From Sthenelais limicola (Eukaryota; Annelida; Polychaeta; Phyllodocida; Sigalionidae): a DNA stretch of 64,000 bases. The notes below the pieces were generated by a model, which saw nothing but the letters and a program-made list of their open reading frames with translations, had not been told where the DNA came from and did not search any database. Below, piece after piece: positions 61,693-64,000 of this stretch (position 1 is the stretch's first letter; every line of letters starts with the position of its first letter). Location: assembly GCA_942159475.1 (NCBI GenBank), contig OW804094.1:13026132-13090131 (forward strand), read 5' to 3'. Made by a program: the position numbers and the translations under genes.

Positions 61693-62029
61693 GTGATGTA
61701 TTCCAGGAAAAATGAGTCGCAAGTTTTTGTTGTGTCTAACGCTGGACGATGTAGTATAAATACATGCACCAAATTGCAAGACGTCGTATTGCATATTTTC
61801 ATGCATTTTCAAGGTCATACTATAGGGTATATTAAATTACTTTACTAGTAATTGTCCACCCATAAATTTATTTTTCAAAAATAAAAATATCAAACTTAAA
61901 ATATAGAAATACTTATTAGATAGCCTACTGTTTACTTTCATTAGAATCGGTTTGATCTCATTTTTTCAAATATGATAATATCTCAAAATCTATTTTTTGC
62001 GACTTTGCAACTTTTTGTGACTCATTTTC
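61693..62029 (+). mobile_element. Family B MITE, internally deleted, right end short
   Basis: GTGATGTATTCCAGGAAAAA to TTTGTGACTCATTTTC; lacks the last ~14 bp. Confidence 0.85.
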
Positions 62030-62111
62030 AATTACTGTACTGACGGGGCTGCTCTTTGCCTGAGTCCCTCGAGGGGAGAGAGAGGGAGAGAGTTTCCCTG
62101 CTTTGACTTCA
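62030..62111. repeat. Host duplication around B, right copy
   Basis: ACTGTACTGACGGGGCTGCT CTTTGCCTGAG, GAGAGTTTCCCTGCTTTGAC; continues at 62247-62271 after an A insertion. Confidence 0.85.
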
Positions 62112-62246
62112 GGGTCAGAAAATCAGAAAATGTACAATTGACCTTCACCAATCCTCTCAAATAACCCAAATTTAAGACGAGAATCAGGTTCAGAATTTAA
62201 TAGATGTGTAGAACTGTAAATTGTGCATTTTCTGAAAATCTGACCC
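62112..62246 (-). mobile_element. Family A MITE (A5), deleted, TSD TTCA
   Basis: GGGTCAGAAAATCAGAAAAT to CTGACCC with ~100-bp internal deletion; TTCA at 62108-62111 and 62247-62250. Confidence 0.9.
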
Positions 62247-62271
62247 TTCACCTCCAGTTGCCGGCACATGT

Positions 62272-62494
62272 GGGTCAGATTTTCAGGAAATGTACAATTG
62301 GCAGCTGTACACATTTAGGAAATTAGGCTAAATTAGGCTGAAATCTCGTCAATACTAGGTAAATTCGAGTATATTCGGCATTGCATTGGTTCTAGCTATG
62401 TGTTTGGTTAGGTTGAACTGAGTTTTCGTCTGAAATTTGGGTTATTTGAGAAGATTGGCGATGTTAAATTGTACATTTTTTGAAAATCTGACCC
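62272..62494 (+). mobile_element. Family A MITE (A3)
   Basis: GGGTCAGATTTTCAGGAAAT to AAATCTGACCC. Confidence 0.92.
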
Positions 62495-62672
62495 TTAAAG
62501 ACCTGTGGGTAAGGTTGACCATCGGGGGATCAGCCTGCTCCCCAGCCGGTAGACCATCCAATGATCCCCCTTCATGCATTCCACCTCTCCCGGGGATACT
62601 CTAGCTTTGGGCTGGTTCCTCAAAGTACTGCTCAGGCTGAATTGCCACAAGAATTTCCCTCCAGAGCAAGGC

Positions 62673-62722
62673 AATGTGCTTGGGGACGTGGTAAATGAGA
62701 TGCCCCTGTCTCTACCAGTTGT
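62673..62722. repeat. ~45-50-bp host duplication, left copy
   Basis: AATGTGCTTGGGGACGTGGT AAATGAGATGCCCCTGTCTC TAC: 43 bp repeat with a single mismatch at 62957. Confidence 0.95.
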
Positions 62723-62956
62723 GAGTCAGATTTTCAGAAAATGTACTATTGGCAGCTCTACACATTTAGGAAGTTCTCCTAAATTAGGCTGAAAAATGAA
62801 GAATACTAGGTATATCTGAGTATATTTTGTTTCACATTGATTTATAGTATCAGTCCTGTTATGTTAAACTGCATTTTGAAGCTCATTTTTGTCTTAAATG
62901 TGGGTTATTTGAGAGGATTGGTAAAGGCCAATTGTACATTTTCTGAAAATCTGACC
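62723..62956 (+). mobile_element. Family A MITE (A2) between host duplications
   Basis: GAGTCAGATTTTCAGAAAAT to AAATCTGACC. The right host copy starts at the next base. Confidence 0.92.
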
Positions 62957-63006
62957 AATGTGCTTGGGGACGTGGTAAAGGAGATGCCCCTGTCTCTACT
63001 AAAGAG
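62957..63006. repeat. ~45-50-bp host duplication, right copy
   Basis: AATGTGCTTGGGGACGTGGT AAAGGAGATGCCCCTGTCTC TAC. Confidence 0.95.
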
Positions 63007-63080
63007 AGCAATGATTGCCATAAAGGAATATAGTCTGGGAACAGCTAGAACCGCATATAAGTGCATGTATGTATACATCT

Positions 63081-63315
63081 GGGTGAAGTCGCCTGAAAAT
63101 GTACGATTCTTCTTCACAAATCCTCTCAAATATACTTTATTTAACACAGAAATGAGCTTCAAAATACAGTTCAACATAACTTTACAGATTGCTTGAATTA
63201 AGGCAATACCAAAGGTACTGAGATATAACTAGTGTTGACGATGTTTCAGTTTAATATAGCAGAATTTACTAAATGTGTAGAGCTGCCGATTGTACATTTT
63301 CTGGTGACCTGACCC
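63081..63315 (-). mobile_element. Family A MITE (A1)
   Basis: GGGTGAAGTCGCCTGAAAAT to GTGACCTGACCC; full length. Confidence 0.92.
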
Positions 63316-63480
63316 ATGTGGGTGTGGCAATATGGAATGTACAACTACAGATGAGATGACCAGAGGTTTGCATGAGTAATGACAGGTTCATGTTAATTAA
63401 TAACTAAATAAATATGTCTATATCCACACATGCACGTCTTTAACAGGGGCATAATAATAATAATATTATTGTCTTTTATG

Positions 63481-63800
63481 AGATAAACTGCCAATAATGT
63501 ACAGTAATGATACATGATATTGGCAGTTTCATGTAACGATACATGATTTGAGTATCTTTTGCCAAAACGTCATTAGATTTGTTTGTTGGTTTGGTTATTT
63601 GTTACATATGGTATCATCCTCATGGGGCCTGTTGCGTAAGCTAAGGAAAGTATTTGTTTCTGTAAGAAGGAAAATGTTCTTTTCTATCCTATAATTATGT
63701 GAAATTCCCAGCTGATACACACATTGATGAGTAGGAATTTGTATTCCGAAGGAAGGGAAAATGTAAGAATTCCTTCACAAAATTCTCCTTTCCTTAGAGG
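63481..63800 (+). repeat. Family G-related composite
   Basis: GATACATGATATTGGCAGTT, TTTGTTTGTTGGTTTGGTTA, then GGGCCTGTTGCGTAAGCTAA GGAAAG, and a right part GAATTCCTTCACAAAATTCT CCTTTCCTTAGAGGCCC that is roughly inverted to it. This is the best view of G termini and of the D-unit sequence outside the array. Confidence 0.7.
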
Positions 63801-63889
63801 CCCGGGTACCAACTATAGGTGGTCCTCCCCTGTTACCTGATCTTCGGGGAGCAGACTTGAAAAGGAGAGGCAGTGTTATTTACATATAT

Positions 63890-64000
63890 GGGTCAAATCG
63901 CCAGAAAATGTACAATTTGCCTTCATCAATTTTCTCAAATGACCCCAATTTAAGACAGAAATGAGGTTTAAAATACATCTCAGTATAACCAAACAGATTG
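63890..64000 (-). mobile_element. Family A MITE (A1), cut by window edge
   Basis: GGGTCAAATCGCCAGAAAAT through AAACAGATTG. Confidence 0.88.

Noticed and set aside
61344..61848. Frames of 94-157 codons in both directions
   Set aside because: GA/CT tract plus family B sequence; all registers are open.

Overview
This window looks like a non-genic, repeat-dominated stretch of a metazoan nuclear genome. The evidence is the density of short non-autonomous elements with terminal inverted repeats, long micro- and minisatellites, retroelement-type tails with (AAT)n ends, a tRNA-derived SINE head, and the absence of any convincing protein-coding exon. An aquatic invertebrate (for example a mollusc or another lophotrochozoan) would fit, but that is inference and the species cannot be read from the sequence. 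I support no protein-coding gene. The longer open frames all fall in minisatellites or CT/GA tracts, and the shorter ones overlap transposon-like repeats or lack any recognisable domain.

Most of the window is built from a few repeat families, to which I give provisional letters. Family A is a ~235-bp MITE-like element with ~28-bp terminal inverted repeats. About 70 copies or fragments lie in both orientations, in at least five subfamilies (A1-A5). Family B is a ~400-bp MITE-like element with ends GTGATGTGTTTC / GAAACACATCAC, about 23 copies. Family C is a ~215-bp element with ends AGTCTAGG / CCTAGACT, about 16 copies. Family E is ~340 bp, with ends AGGGGACTTGCATG / inverse. Family G is a composite repeat with the terminal motif GGCCCTGTTGCATAAGCTC. 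F, K and M are rarer foldback or MITE-like elements. Many copies are nested, for example an LTR-retrotransposon fragment inside A inside B at 18.9-20.0 kb.

Layout: 0-3 kb, nested A/B and an F composite. 3.0-3.6 kb, a 74-bp tandem array. 3.86-4.1 kb, a CTT/CCT tract. 4.5-6.3 kb, A, B and C. 6.5-10.1 kb, a 30-bp minisatellite D of about 119 units. 10.5-19 kb, dense A/B including a four-fold repeated host segment with different A copies between. 20-26 kb, CT-rich tracts, a 41-bp tandem array, inverted K copies. 26-40 kb, A/B/C and G. 41-48 kb, M elements, a C-derived 43-bp array, E. 49-55 kb, sparser, with a SINE and retroelement tails. 55.9-58 kb, F, E and an 89-bp array. 58-64 kb, A/B/C/E/G again.

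The two patterns I consider most worth a second look are these. First, many A (and some B and M) copies sit exactly between direct duplications of 20-65 bp of host sequence, much longer than the 4-bp target duplications that other copies of the same families show. Second, tandem arrays have repeatedly grown from the terminal segments of transposon-like families (C, E and G). A few unique islands rich in homeodomain-like sites could be regulatory, but this is tentative.
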